This document shows, one piece after another, positions 1 through 5,820 of a DNA stretch of 6,901 bases; positions within the stretch are counted from its first letter, which is position 1, and every line of letters begins with the position of its first letter. This DNA comes from Actinomycetota bacterium (GTDB lineage: Bacteria; Actinomycetota; Actinomycetes; Actinomycetales; Angustibacteraceae): assembly GCA_014377795.1 (NCBI GenBank), contig JACMOY010000331.1, positions 1 through 6,901 on the forward strand, written 5' to 3'. The position numbers and the translations under genes were made by a program. The notes beneath the pieces were generated by a model. It had not been told where the DNA came from. It did no database searches and worked only from the letters and a program-made list of their open reading frames with translations.

Positions 1-27
1 CAGCACGAACGCGGCGCGGGAGGTCAT
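1..27 (-). CDS. 5' end of an unidentified gene, cut by the window edge
   Basis: Only nine codons are visible, reading MTSRAAFVL, so no family can be named. The start is supported in two ways. The ATG (25-27) overlaps the TGA of the GntR gene (24-26) as ATGA, the same kind of junction seen between the two genes before it. A good Shine-Dalgarno sequence, GAGGAG, also lies about six bases upstream of the ATG, inside the last codons of the regulator. It is therefore probably the third gene of the M20-GntR operon and translationally coupled to it. A transporter or another catabolic enzyme would suit the setting, but nothing in nine residues shows this. Confidence 0.6.
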
Positions 28-815
28 CCGGGCTCCTCGTCCTGGCGCACCCTGGACACCAGGTCGCGGATCATGTTCTGGGACAACGTGAAGTGCCGAC
101 CTGCGACCTCGGCCGCCGACGCCGGGTCGCCCTCGACCACGGCTCGGGCCAGAGCTTGGTGCTGGTCGAGTGCCGAGCGGCGGACCTGGTCGCTGTAGGG
201 CTCGGCGCCGAGGTTGAGGCTCACCCGCGAACGGATCCGGCTGGACAGCCCCAGCAGCACCGGGTTGTGGGTGGCCTCGGCCACGGCGCGGTGCAGCCGC
301 TCGTCCGCCTGCCGCGAGCCCTCGCGGTCGGTGGCGTCGCCGTACGCCTGCAGGGCGTGGGTGATCGCCTCGCAGTCCGCAGGGGTACGCCGCGTCGCCG
401 CGGTGCTCGCGATCAGCGGCTCGAGCAGGGTGCGGGCGTCGAACAGCGCCTCGAAGTGCTGCCAGTTGGGAATCAGGTGGCGGCGCACCATCTCGGCGGA
501 CGACGGGCCCCAGTCGGCGAGGACGAAGTAGCCACCGTTGCGGCCGCGCCGCACCTCGAGGTAGCCCGTGTCGGTGAGGGTGCGCAGCGCGTCGCGCACC
601 GTCGACCGCGAGACGCCGAGCATCGGCGCCAGGTCACGCTCGCTCGGCAGCCGCTGCCCGGGCACGTAGACGCCGAGAGCCACCGCGGTCACCAACCGGT
701 CGACCACCTGGTCGCCGACGTGCCGCGAGACGATCGGCTCACCCAGCGGGTCCGACGTCCCGGTGTCGACGCTGGCGAGCACGTCGAGGTCCAGGTCACC
801 CGGGCGGCCGGTCAC
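24..815 (-). CDS. GntR-family transcriptional regulator, FadR (FCD) subfamily
   Basis: This is a 263-residue DNA-binding repressor or activator of the FadR subgroup. Residues about 30-99 form the winged helix-turn-helix, with the hallmark LPSERDLAPMLGVSRSTVRDAL (split here: LPSERDLA at 56-63, VSRSTVRDAL at 68-77) and the wing sequence RRGRNGGYFV. Residues about 120-255 form the all-helical FCD ligand domain. Its usual metal or acid-binding set appears to be present: Asp171 and His175 in DERLH, His219 in DQHQAL, and His241 in GRHF. The start is GTG at 815, which overlaps the stop of the M20 gene as GTGA; the frame is open further upstream, but that stretch is antisense-like Arg/Gly/Ala-rich sequence inside the M20 gene. 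The Shine-Dalgarno is weak (GGGGGCGG), which fits coupling to the gene before. FadR-type regulators of this size usually control adjacent catabolic genes and respond to a small carboxylate or amino acid. The ligand here is unknown; likely targets are its own operon and the divergent hydrolase. Confidence 0.93.
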   Translation of the reverse strand: MTGRPGDLDLDVLASVDTGTSDPLGEPIVSRHVGDQVVDRLVTAVALGVYVPGQRLPSERDLAPMLGVSRSTVRDALRTLTDTGYLEVRRGRNGGYFVLADWGPSSAEMVRRHLIPNWQHFEALFDARTLLEPLIASTAATRRTPADCEAITHALQAYGDATDREGSRQADERLHRAVAEATHNPVLLGLSSRIRSRVSLNLGAEPYSDQVRRSALDQHQALARAVVEGDPASAAEVAGRHFTLSQNMIRDLVSRVRQDEEPG

Positions 816-2110
816 GGTGCCGCCCCCAGGCTCGTGGACCGAGCAGCCGCAGCCGGCGGTACGGCGCTGAACCTGGTGTGCAAGAACCGGGCCAGCGTGC
901 GCGCGCCGTCCACGATGCTGGCCAGCTCGACCGACTCGTCGACGCCGTGGATGTCGTGGGCGACGGCCCCGAAGCACAGCGCCGGCACGCCGAAGTCGTT
1001 GAGGTAGGTGCGTGCGTCGGTGGTGCTGCCCATCGAGAACGTGCGGGGCAGGGCGCCGTGCGCGTCGCGGTGCGCCTCGCTCATGGCGGCGACCAGCGGG
1101 TGGTCGGCCGCGAGCTCGTACCCCTGGGCGCGCAGCCCGGTCGTGACGACAGTCGGCGGCGCGGGGAAGTCCGGGTCGGCGTCGGTGATCGCCAGGACGG
1201 CGGCCCGCACCTCGGTCTCGGCCCGCGCCGGTGTCCACGCCCGGGGGAACCCGACGCGCAGCCGGAACGTCGCGGACGCCGGGACGCTGGAGTGCCAGTC
1301 CCCGGCGCAGACGCCGCCGACGTTGAGGTTGTACGGGCTGCGCACCTGTGCCAGGCCGGCGTCGGGATCCGCGTCCGCCAGCGTGTCGCACCACCGGCGC
1401 AGTCCCTGGACGACGCGCATGCCGAGGTCGACCGGGTTGGCACCCAGGTCGGCGGACTCGGCGTGCGCCGCGGTGCCACGCACCTCGACGTCGACCCACA
1501 GCACCCCGACCCCGCCGAGCATCAGGCCGAGGTCGGTGGGCTCCAGCAGCACGACGGCGTCGGCCAGCACCCCCTGGCGCGCCGCCGTCAGCGCCCCGTT
1601 GCCGGTGCACTCCTCCTCGATCACGGCGAGGAACCCCAGCCGCCGGTGGGCGAACAGGGTGGGCTCGACCTCGCGCAGCGCGCGCAGCGCCAGGGCGCCG
1701 ATCGCGAAGCCACCCTTCATGTCGCCGGCCCCGCGGCCGTACAGCCGGCCGTCGCGTCGGGTCGGGGTGAACGGTGCCGATGCCCACAGGTGCGGGGTGC
1801 CGGCCGGGACGACGTCCATGTGGCCGTTCAGCAGCAGCGAGAGCGGGCCCTCGCCCGGCGTCGTGCCCAGCACCTGGTACCGGTCGTCACCGGGCGGCAG
1901 CGGCTGGTTGACCCCGGCGCGCTCGTCGTCGACCGGGCCGGCCGGGAACGGCAGCCGCTCGACGTCCAGCCCCAGGTCGACCAGCTCGTGGGCGAAGACC
2001 TCCAGCGCCGCCTGCTCGCTGCCGACCACGCTGGGCGCGGCGACCAGGTCGGCGAGCAGCCCGAACGCACGCTCCGCGTTGCGCACGATCGCCTGGTCGA
2101 GCTCCGACAC
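812..2110 (-). CDS. M20-family metallopeptidase / ArgE-DapE-like deacylase
   Basis: This is a 432-residue cytoplasmic di-zinc amidohydrolase of the ArgE/DapE/ACY1/CPG2 group; no signal peptide is seen. The family motifs occur in order. NGHMDVVP carries metal ligand His97 and catalytic-site Asp99. GRGAGDMKGG carries bridging Asp130. VIEEECTGNGA carries the general base and metal Glu in the run 165-167. LLEPTD carries Glu190. IHGVDESV near the C terminus carries His388. The lid or dimerisation domain lies roughly between residues 197 and 320 (GVGVLWVDVEVRGTAAHAE at its start, split at 199-217). All expected metal ligands are present, so the enzyme should be active. The start is GTG at 2110, with AAAGGAG about six bases upstream. 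The family cleaves amide bonds of N-acyl amino acids, succinyl-diaminopimelate or short peptides; sequence alone does not choose. Its place in an operon with a GntR regulator and opposite a prolyl aminopeptidase-like gene argues for a catabolic role rather than arginine or lysine synthesis. Confidence 0.93.
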   Translation of the reverse strand: MSELDQAIVRNAERAFGLLADLVAAPSVVGSEQAALEVFAHELVDLGLDVERLPFPAGPVDDERAGVNQPLPPGDDRYQVLGTTPGEGPLSLLLNGHMDVVPAGTPHLWASAPFTPTRRDGRLYGRGAGDMKGGFAIGALALRALREVEPTLFAHRRLGFLAVIEEECTGNGALTAARQGVLADAVVLLEPTDLGLMLGGVGVLWVDVEVRGTAAHAESADLGANPVDLGMRVVQGLRRWCDTLADADPDAGLAQVRSPYNLNVGGVCAGDWHSSVPASATFRLRVGFPRAWTPARAETEVRAAVLAITDADPDFPAPPTVVTTGLRAQGYELAADHPLVAAMSEAHRDAHGALPRTFSMGSTTDARTYLNDFGVPALCFGAVAHDIHGVDESVELASIVDGARTLARFLHTRFSAVPPAAAARSTSLGAAP

Positions 2111-2128
2111 GCTGCTCCTTTGGCATGA

Positions 2129-2145
2129 GGTTTAGTCCTTAAACC
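2129..2145. promoter_or_regulatory. AT-rich inverted repeat, candidate operator/promoter of the M20-GntR operon
   Basis: Perfect 6-bp arms GGTTTA and TAAACC are separated by 5 bp (GTCCT). The repeat lies 18 bp upstream of the M20 GTG start, in the only clearly AT-rich patch of an otherwise very GC-rich intergenic region. On the minus strand the sequence TAAACC (plus positions 2129-2134) could act as a weak -10 element, with an ACAGAC-like -35 about 18 bp further upstream, giving a very short leader. A dyad sitting on the promoter of an operon that encodes a GntR protein is a natural place for autoregulation. It is not a clean match to the usual GntR pattern of GT and AC half-sites a few bases apart, so the binding protein is inferred only. 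Confidence 0.45.
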
Positions 2146-2190
2146 ATTTGCAGTCTGTCCTGTCCCGCCCCCCACCGCAAGGGGTTCGCC

Positions 2191-2204
2191 GACGTGGTCA
2201 CGTC
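2191..2204. promoter_or_regulatory. Short palindrome, second candidate operator in the divergent region
   Basis: The arms GACGTG and CACGTC flank a 2-bp centre (GT), giving a 14-bp near-perfect dyad. Its core GTGGTCAC has the GT/AC half-site arrangement typical of many GntR-family operators. It sits about 80 bp upstream of the M20 start and about 140 bp upstream of the hydrolase start, where it could affect either promoter. A dyad of this length can also arise by chance in GC-rich DNA. Confidence 0.25.
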
Positions 2205-2210
2205 ATGCCG

Positions 2211-2265
2211 GCCAGGCCCTGCCTCGCCAGGCGGCGCCGCCTGGCGGAGCTCGCGTCCGCCAGGC
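2211..2265. repeat. GCCAGGC heptamer cluster forming alternative hairpins
   Basis: The heptamer GCCAGGC occurs at 2211-2217, 2226-2232 and 2259-2265, and inverted (GCCTGGC) at 2239-2245: four copies in 55 bp. Copies two and three form a perfect 22-bp palindrome at 2225-2246, with 11-bp arms meeting at GGC/GCC and no spacer. Copies three and four form a second hairpin with 10-bp arms (2239-2248 with 2256-2265) and a 7-base loop. The two structures share 2239-2246, so they cannot both form in one molecule. No T-run follows, so it is not a standard Rho-independent terminator. It may be a protein-binding array, an attenuator-like leader of the downstream hydrolase gene, or structure without function. 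Confidence 0.5.
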
Positions 2266-2270
2266 AGAGC

Positions 2271-2288
2271 ACCGCGGGACGCCGCGGT
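2271..2288. repeat. Small hairpin with 7-bp arms
   Basis: The arms ACCGCGG (2271-2277) and CCGCGGT (2282-2288) flank the 4-base loop GACG. The hairpin follows the GCCAGGC cluster directly and precedes another stem at 2297-2326, so the leader of the hydrolase gene would be almost continuously folded if transcription starts upstream of 2211. No function is shown by the sequence itself. Confidence 0.35.
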
Positions 2289-2296
2289 ACGGTCGC

Positions 2297-2326
2297 GGCC
2301 ACGCGCGGCCGGCCGGCCGCGTGGTC
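2297..2326. repeat. Hairpin just upstream of the hydrolase ribosome binding site
   Basis: CCACGCG (2299-2305) pairs with CGCGTGG (2318-2324). In RNA the stem extends to 2297 and 2326 with one G-U pair. The loop region contains a GGCCGGCCGGCC run (2307-2318) that is itself self-complementary. The stem ends four bases before the GAGAGGA Shine-Dalgarno of the hydrolase, close enough to influence ribosome loading. The effect is inferred. Confidence 0.35.
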
Positions 2327-2342
2327 AGCGGAGAGGACGACG

Positions 2343-3215
2343 ATGACGGCGGACGAAGGACGGGTGGCCGTCACCGGCGGTGAGGTCTGGTGGCAGCGGG
2401 TCGCGGGCGGCAGTGGTGTCCCGCTGCTGCTGCTGCACGGCGGGCCCGGCGGCTCGAGCCTGGGGTCGGTGCAGACCCTCGCCCACGTGCCGGACGACCG
2501 TCCGGTCTACCTCTACGACCAGCTCGGGTCAGGACGCTCCGACCGCCCGCACGACACCGGGCTGTGGACCGTGGAACGGTTCGTCGACGAGCTGGCGCAG
2601 GTGCGCGCGGCCCTCGGGCTGGACCGGGTGCACCTGCTCGGTCACTCGTGGGGGTCGGTGCTCGCGACGTCCTACCTGCTGACCCGCCCCGAGGGCGTGG
2701 CCTCCGTCGTCCTGTCCAGCCCGTGCCTGGACGCGCGGCGCTGGGCGCGCGACCAGCTGACCTGGCTGGCCCAGATGCCGGACGACGTGCAGCGGACGAT
2801 CACGCGGGCCGAGGCAGACGGCAGCACCGACTCGGCGGCCTACCAGGACGCGACGCGGCAGTTCTACCGTCGCCACCTGTGCCGACTGGACCCCTGGCCG
2901 TCGCACGTCGAGGAAGGAGTCGCCGACATCAACCACGAGGTGTACGGCCACATGTGGGGCGCCTCGGAGTTCACCGTCAGCGGCACGCTGCAGGACTTCG
3001 ACGTCACGGGCCGCCTGGCCGAACTGAGTCTGCCCGCGCTGCTCGTCTGCGGCGAGTACGACGAAGCGCGTCCCGAGACGGTGCGCGAGCAGGCAGCGCT
3101 GCTGCCCGGCGCGCAGTTCGCGGTCATCGGCGGGGCCTCGCACATGACCAACGTCGAGCAGCCGGACGCCTACTGGCGCACCGTCCGTGAGTTCCTCGCG
3201 GGCACCGGAGCCTGA
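2343..3215 (+). CDS. pip: Prolyl aminopeptidase-like alpha/beta hydrolase (peptidase family S33)
   Basis: This is a 290-residue cytoplasmic alpha/beta hydrolase with the proline iminopeptidase signature; family members release N-terminal proline or other residues from short peptides. HGGPG at 32-36 forms the oxyanion loop. DQLGSGRS follows at 59-66. GHSWG at 100-104 is the nucleophile elbow with Ser102. GEYDEARPE places the catalytic Asp at 240, and GGASHMTN places the His at 267. The helical cap is roughly residues 128-225. The length and the Ser-Asp-His spacing fit the family and resemble the tricorn-interacting factor F1 type more than the longer classical Pip type. The ATG at 2343 is chosen because GAGAGGA lies five bases upstream and homology-like sequence begins just after it. 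The frame is open back to a TTG at 2148, but that extension is Arg-rich, lies over hairpins and has no good ribosome site. Transcribed away from the M20-GntR operon, it may share its control. Substrate specificity cannot be read from sequence, and other S33 amidases or esterases remain possible. Confidence 0.9.
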   Translation: MTADEGRVAVTGGEVWWQRVAGGSGVPLLLLHGGPGGSSLGSVQTLAHVPDDRPVYLYDQLGSGRSDRPHDTGLWTVERFVDELAQVRAALGLDRVHLLGHSWGSVLATSYLLTRPEGVASVVLSSPCLDARRWARDQLTWLAQMPDDVQRTITRAEADGSTDSAAYQDATRQFYRRHLCRLDPWPSHVEEGVADINHEVYGHMWGASEFTVSGTLQDFDVTGRLAELSLPALLVCGEYDEARPETVREQAALLPGAQFAVIGGASHMTNVEQPDAYWRTVREFLAGTGA

Positions 3216-3233
3216 GCCCGAGGGCCCAGCTCA
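3213..3233. terminator. Inverted repeat spanning both stop codons of convergent genes (possible terminator)
   Basis: TGAGC (3213-3217), which contains the hydrolase stop, is complementary to GCTCA (3229-3233), which contains the ATPase stop read on the other strand. An inner GCCC/GGGC pairing (3216-3219 with 3222-3225) competes with the outer stem. The gap between the stops is only 15 bp. The stem is short, the pairing imperfect and no T-run follows on either side, so strong intrinsic termination is doubtful. Part of the symmetry comes simply from TGA facing TCA. Confidence 0.25.
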
Positions 3234-4268
3234 CACCACCCAGGCCGGCCCCTGGACGCTGACGCCGACCAGGTCCCCCGGGCTGGGCGCGGTGGCGCCG
3301 TCCACGCGCGCGACGACGTCAACGCCCTCGCCGGGGTCGGTCGCGAGGCGCAGCCGGACCGACGCGTCGTGCCCGTGGTAGGCCACGTCCAGCACCCGTC
3401 CCACCAGCTGCGCGCCCTGCGAGCGGCCGAGGCGCAGCTGTTCGGGGCGGATCATGACCGACGCCGCCCCGGGGGTCGCCGGCCCCTGGACGTCGACCAG
3501 CCCGAGCGCGCAGGTGGCCCCGGCGTCCGAGACCACCGCGGGCAGCACGACGGCCTCGCCGACGAACTCGGCGACGGCCCGGTCGACCGGCGCCTGGTAG
3601 ATCTGGCGCGGCGTGCCGGCCTGCGCGATCCGCCCGCCGCCCATCAGCGCGACCTGGTCGGCGAGCGACAGCGCCTCGTCCTGGTCGTGGGTGACCAGGA
3701 TGGCGGTCGCGCCGGTGGCCCGCAGCGCCTGCAGCACCGCGCGTCCGGTGTCGGCCCGCAGCCCGGAGTCCAACGACGAGAACGGCTCGTCCAGCAGCAC
3801 GACGGCCGGGTCGGGGGCGAGGGCGCGGGCGACGGCCACGCGCTGCTGCTGGCCGCCGGACAGCTCGTGCGGGAAGCGTTTGGCGAGCGAGGGGCTCAGG
3901 CCGAGCAGCTCGAGCAGGTCACCGACCCGGTCACCGGACCGCCGTCGCGCCCGGGCCAGACCGAAGGCGATGTTGGCGGCGACGTCCAGGTGCGGGAACA
4001 GCGCGCCCTCCTGGGGCACGTACCCGACGCGTCGCCGGGCCGTCGGAGTGGACGACGTCGCGTCGGCCACCAGCTCACCGCCGAGGTGGATCGTGCCCTC
4101 GTCGGGCGCCAGGAACCCGGCGATCAGCCGCAGCAGGGTGGTCTTGCCGCACCCCGACGGCCCCAGGACCGCCGTCGTGCTGGACGCGGGGACGTCCAGG
4201 TCGACCCCGGTGAGCACCCGCTGCTCGCCGAACGACAGGGCGAGCCCACGGATCACGACGGACGTCAT
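3231..4268 (-). CDS. fbpC: Ferric-iron ABC transporter ATP-binding protein (FbpC-like)
   Basis: This 345-residue ATPase powers the importer encoded with it and acts as a dimer on the inner face of the membrane. The nucleotide-binding domain shows Walker A GPSGCGKT (36-43), Q-loop Gln86 in YVPQEGALFPH, signature LSGGQQQR (136-143), Walker B VVLLDEP (156-162), D-loop SSLD and switch His194 in THDQDEAL. A regulatory C-terminal part of about 100 residues follows, with the TOBE-type stretch VMIRPEQLRLG at about 271-281. Length and architecture fit the FbpC/SfuC/PotA-like group. The ATG at 4268 overlaps the permease stop as ATGA; GGAGG lies 11 bases upstream, a little farther than usual. It is the last gene of the operon and faces the S33 hydrolase across 15 bp. 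The iron assignment rests on its partners and the iron box, because ATPases of this class look alike whatever the substrate. Confidence 0.92.
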   Translation of the reverse strand: MTSVVIRGLALSFGEQRVLTGVDLDVPASSTTAVLGPSGCGKTTLLRLIAGFLAPDEGTIHLGGELVADATSSTPTARRRVGYVPQEGALFPHLDVAANIAFGLARARRRSGDRVGDLLELLGLSPSLAKRFPHELSGGQQQRVAVARALAPDPAVVLLDEPFSSLDSGLRADTGRAVLQALRATGATAILVTHDQDEALSLADQVALMGGGRIAQAGTPRQIYQAPVDRAVAEFVGEAVVLPAVVSDAGATCALGLVDVQGPATPGAASVMIRPEQLRLGRSQGAQLVGRVLDVAYHGHDASVRLRLATDPGEGVDVVARVDGATAPSPGDLVGVSVQGPAWVV

Positions 4269-5761
4269 GCGCGCGCGAACCTCCGGGCCTGGCGGGTGAG
4301 CAGGTACGTCGCGGGGATCGACACGAGGATCATCAGCGCGGCGTACGGGGCGGCCTCACCGTAGGCAACGCTGCTGCTGCTGCTCCAGAACGCGGTCGCG
4401 AGGGTGCGGGTGCCGATCGGCGACAGCAGCAGCGTCGCGGTCAGCTCGGTGCTCGCGGCGATGAACACCAGCGCCGCACCCGACGCCAGCCCGGGGGCGA
4501 TCAGCGGCAGGGTGACCCGTCGGAAGGTCTGCAGCGAGCTGGTGCCGAGCGAGGCGGAGACGTCGTCCAGCAGGGGCGGGGCCTGCGCCAGCGCGGCCCG
4601 GGCGCTGACGACCCCGCGCGGCAGGAACATGATCACGTACGCCATCACCAGCAGCCCGGCGCTCTGGTACGCCGGCTGCACCCACCGGATCGCGACGGTG
4701 ACCAGCGCCAGCGCCACCACGATCCCCGGCAGGGCGTTCGCGGTGTAGGTGCCTCGCTCGAGCAGGACCGTCGCCAGCCGCGGGTAGCGCACGGCGAGGT
4801 AGGCCACCGGCAGGGCAGCGAGCACCGTCACGGCGGCCGCACCGGCAGCCAGGCCGAGCGTCATCGCCGTGGCCGATGCCAGCGCGGCGACCGGGAAGGA
4901 CGTCGGGCTGCCGGTCAGCAGCCAGAACCCCAGGCTGGCGACCGGCACGCCGAGCGACAGCACGCCCAGCGCCGTCGCCGCGGCCAGCGCGGGCGTGGTC
5001 CAGCGGTGCAGCCGGTGGCGGACGGTCGCCCGGGTGGCTCCGCTGCCGACGCGGGCCAGCCGGCGGTCACCGCGGGCGCGCTGCTCGCCGACCAGCAGCA
5101 GCAGGCACAGCAGCACCAGGACGGCGGCGAGCGCCGTGGCCGCCGGCCCGTTGAACGAGGACCGGTACTGGTCGTAGATGGCCGTCGTGAACGTCGGGAA
5201 CCGCAGCATCTGCAGGGCGCCGAACTCGGCGAGCAGGTGCAGGCTGACCAGCAGCGAGCCGCCGAGCAGGGCGGGTCGCAGCTGCGGCAGGACGACCCGT
5301 CGCAGGACGCGCCAGCGGCCCAGCCCCAGCGAGGCGGCGGTCTCCTCCAGCGCCGGATCCAGGCCGCGCAGCGTCGCAGCCACCGGCAGGAACACCAGCG
5401 GGAAGTAGGACAGCGTGCAGATCAGCACCGCCCCGCCGTACCCCTCGACCCGCGGCGTCAGTGAGACCCACCCGTAGCTGTTGACGAACGCCGGGACCGC
5501 GAGCGGGGCCCCCAGCAGCGCCGTCCAGACCCGACGTGCGGGCAGGTCGGTGCGCTCGACCAGCCAGGCGGCCGCCGTACCGATGACGGCCGAGGCGGTG
5601 ACGGCGCCCAGCACGAGGCGGACGGTGTTGGCGAGCAGCTCGCCCACCCGGGGACGCAGCAGCAGCCGACGGGCCTCGTCCCACCCGGTGCTGACCGTCG
5701 AGGCGGCGACGAACGCCAGCGGCACCAGGGCGAGCAGCACCACGAGCCCCGCGAGCGCCAC
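4265..5761 (-). CDS. fbpB: Ferric-iron ABC transporter permease, two fused domains (FbpB-like)
   Basis: This integral membrane protein has about 12 hydrophobic segments in two homologous halves, as in FbpB/SfuB. Each half has an EAA-type loop that docks the ATPase: EETAASLGLGRWRVLRRV at about 139-156 and DDVSASLGTSSLQTFRRV at about 399-416. The two halves are joined by a basic, Arg-rich cytoplasmic linker around residues 226-254. Coordinates here use the first GTG (5761), giving 498 residues, but this start is doubtful. No Shine-Dalgarno precedes it, and the protein would begin directly inside its first membrane segment. The frame stays open upstream through TTTRRPPRAP, a basic leader expected before a first membrane helix. 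It reaches a CTG at 5824 (5822-5824) that overlaps the lipoprotein stop as CTGA, with a weak AGGCGGG upstream; that start would give 519 residues. A (GCT)5 tract at 4370-4384 encodes five serines (460-464). The 3' end overlaps fbpC by 4 bp. Confidence 0.9.
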   Translation of the reverse strand: MALAGLVVLLALVPLAFVAASTVSTGWDEARRLLLRPRVGELLANTVRLVLGAVTASAVIGTAAAWLVERTDLPARRVWTALLGAPLAVPAFVNSYGWVSLTPRVEGYGGAVLICTLSYFPLVFLPVAATLRGLDPALEETAASLGLGRWRVLRRVVLPQLRPALLGGSLLVSLHLLAEFGALQMLRFPTFTTAIYDQYRSSFNGPAATALAAVLVLLCLLLLVGEQRARGDRRLARVGSGATRATVRHRLHRWTTPALAAATALGVLSLGVPVASLGFWLLTGSPTSFPVAALASATAMTLGLAAGAAAVTVLAALPVAYLAVRYPRLATVLLERGTYTANALPGIVVALALVTVAIRWVQPAYQSAGLLVMAYVIMFLPRGVVSARAALAQAPPLLDDVSASLGTSSLQTFRRVTLPLIAPGLASGAALVFIAASTELTATLLLSPIGTRTLATAFWSSSSSVAYGEAAPYAALMILVSIPATYLLTRQARRFARA

Positions 5762-5820
5762 CGCCAGGGGGGGCAGTGGCGTCAGCGGGGCACGTGGTGG
5801 CCGGCGGGTCGTCGTCGCGG

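Noticed and set aside
816..1787. N-terminal extension of the GntR frame through the M20 gene to a 587-residue protein
   Set aside because: The extension is low-complexity Arg/Gly/Ala sequence out of frame within the M20 gene. The regulator begins at the GTG at 815 in a 4-bp overlap, giving normal FadR-family length.
878..2128. Long plus-strand open frames of 375-416 codons opposite the M20 gene
   Set aside because: Their translations are Arg/Gly/Ala/Gln-rich without family motifs, and they lie antisense to a gene with a full set of M20 catalytic motifs. High-GC codon bias produces such frames.
2225..2246. The 22-bp perfect palindrome as an intrinsic terminator of the M20 or hydrolase transcript
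   Set aside because: It lies upstream of both divergent genes and no T-run follows on either strand, so it cannot be a normal terminator for either.
2211..2326. CRISPR array or mobile-element end from the repeat cluster
   Set aside because: The repeats are only 7 bp and irregularly spaced, and include an inverted copy. There are no spacers of constant length, no transposase and no target duplication.
2148..2342. TTG-initiated 65-residue extension of the S33 hydrolase
   Set aside because: It is Arg-rich, covers palindromes and hairpins, has no good ribosome site at TTG 2148 or ATG 2205, and the family starts at the ATG at 2343, which has a good Shine-Dalgarno.
3369..4364. Plus-strand frame of 331 codons opposite the iron ATPase
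   Set aside because: It is antisense to a gene with all ABC ATPase motifs and resembles no protein family.
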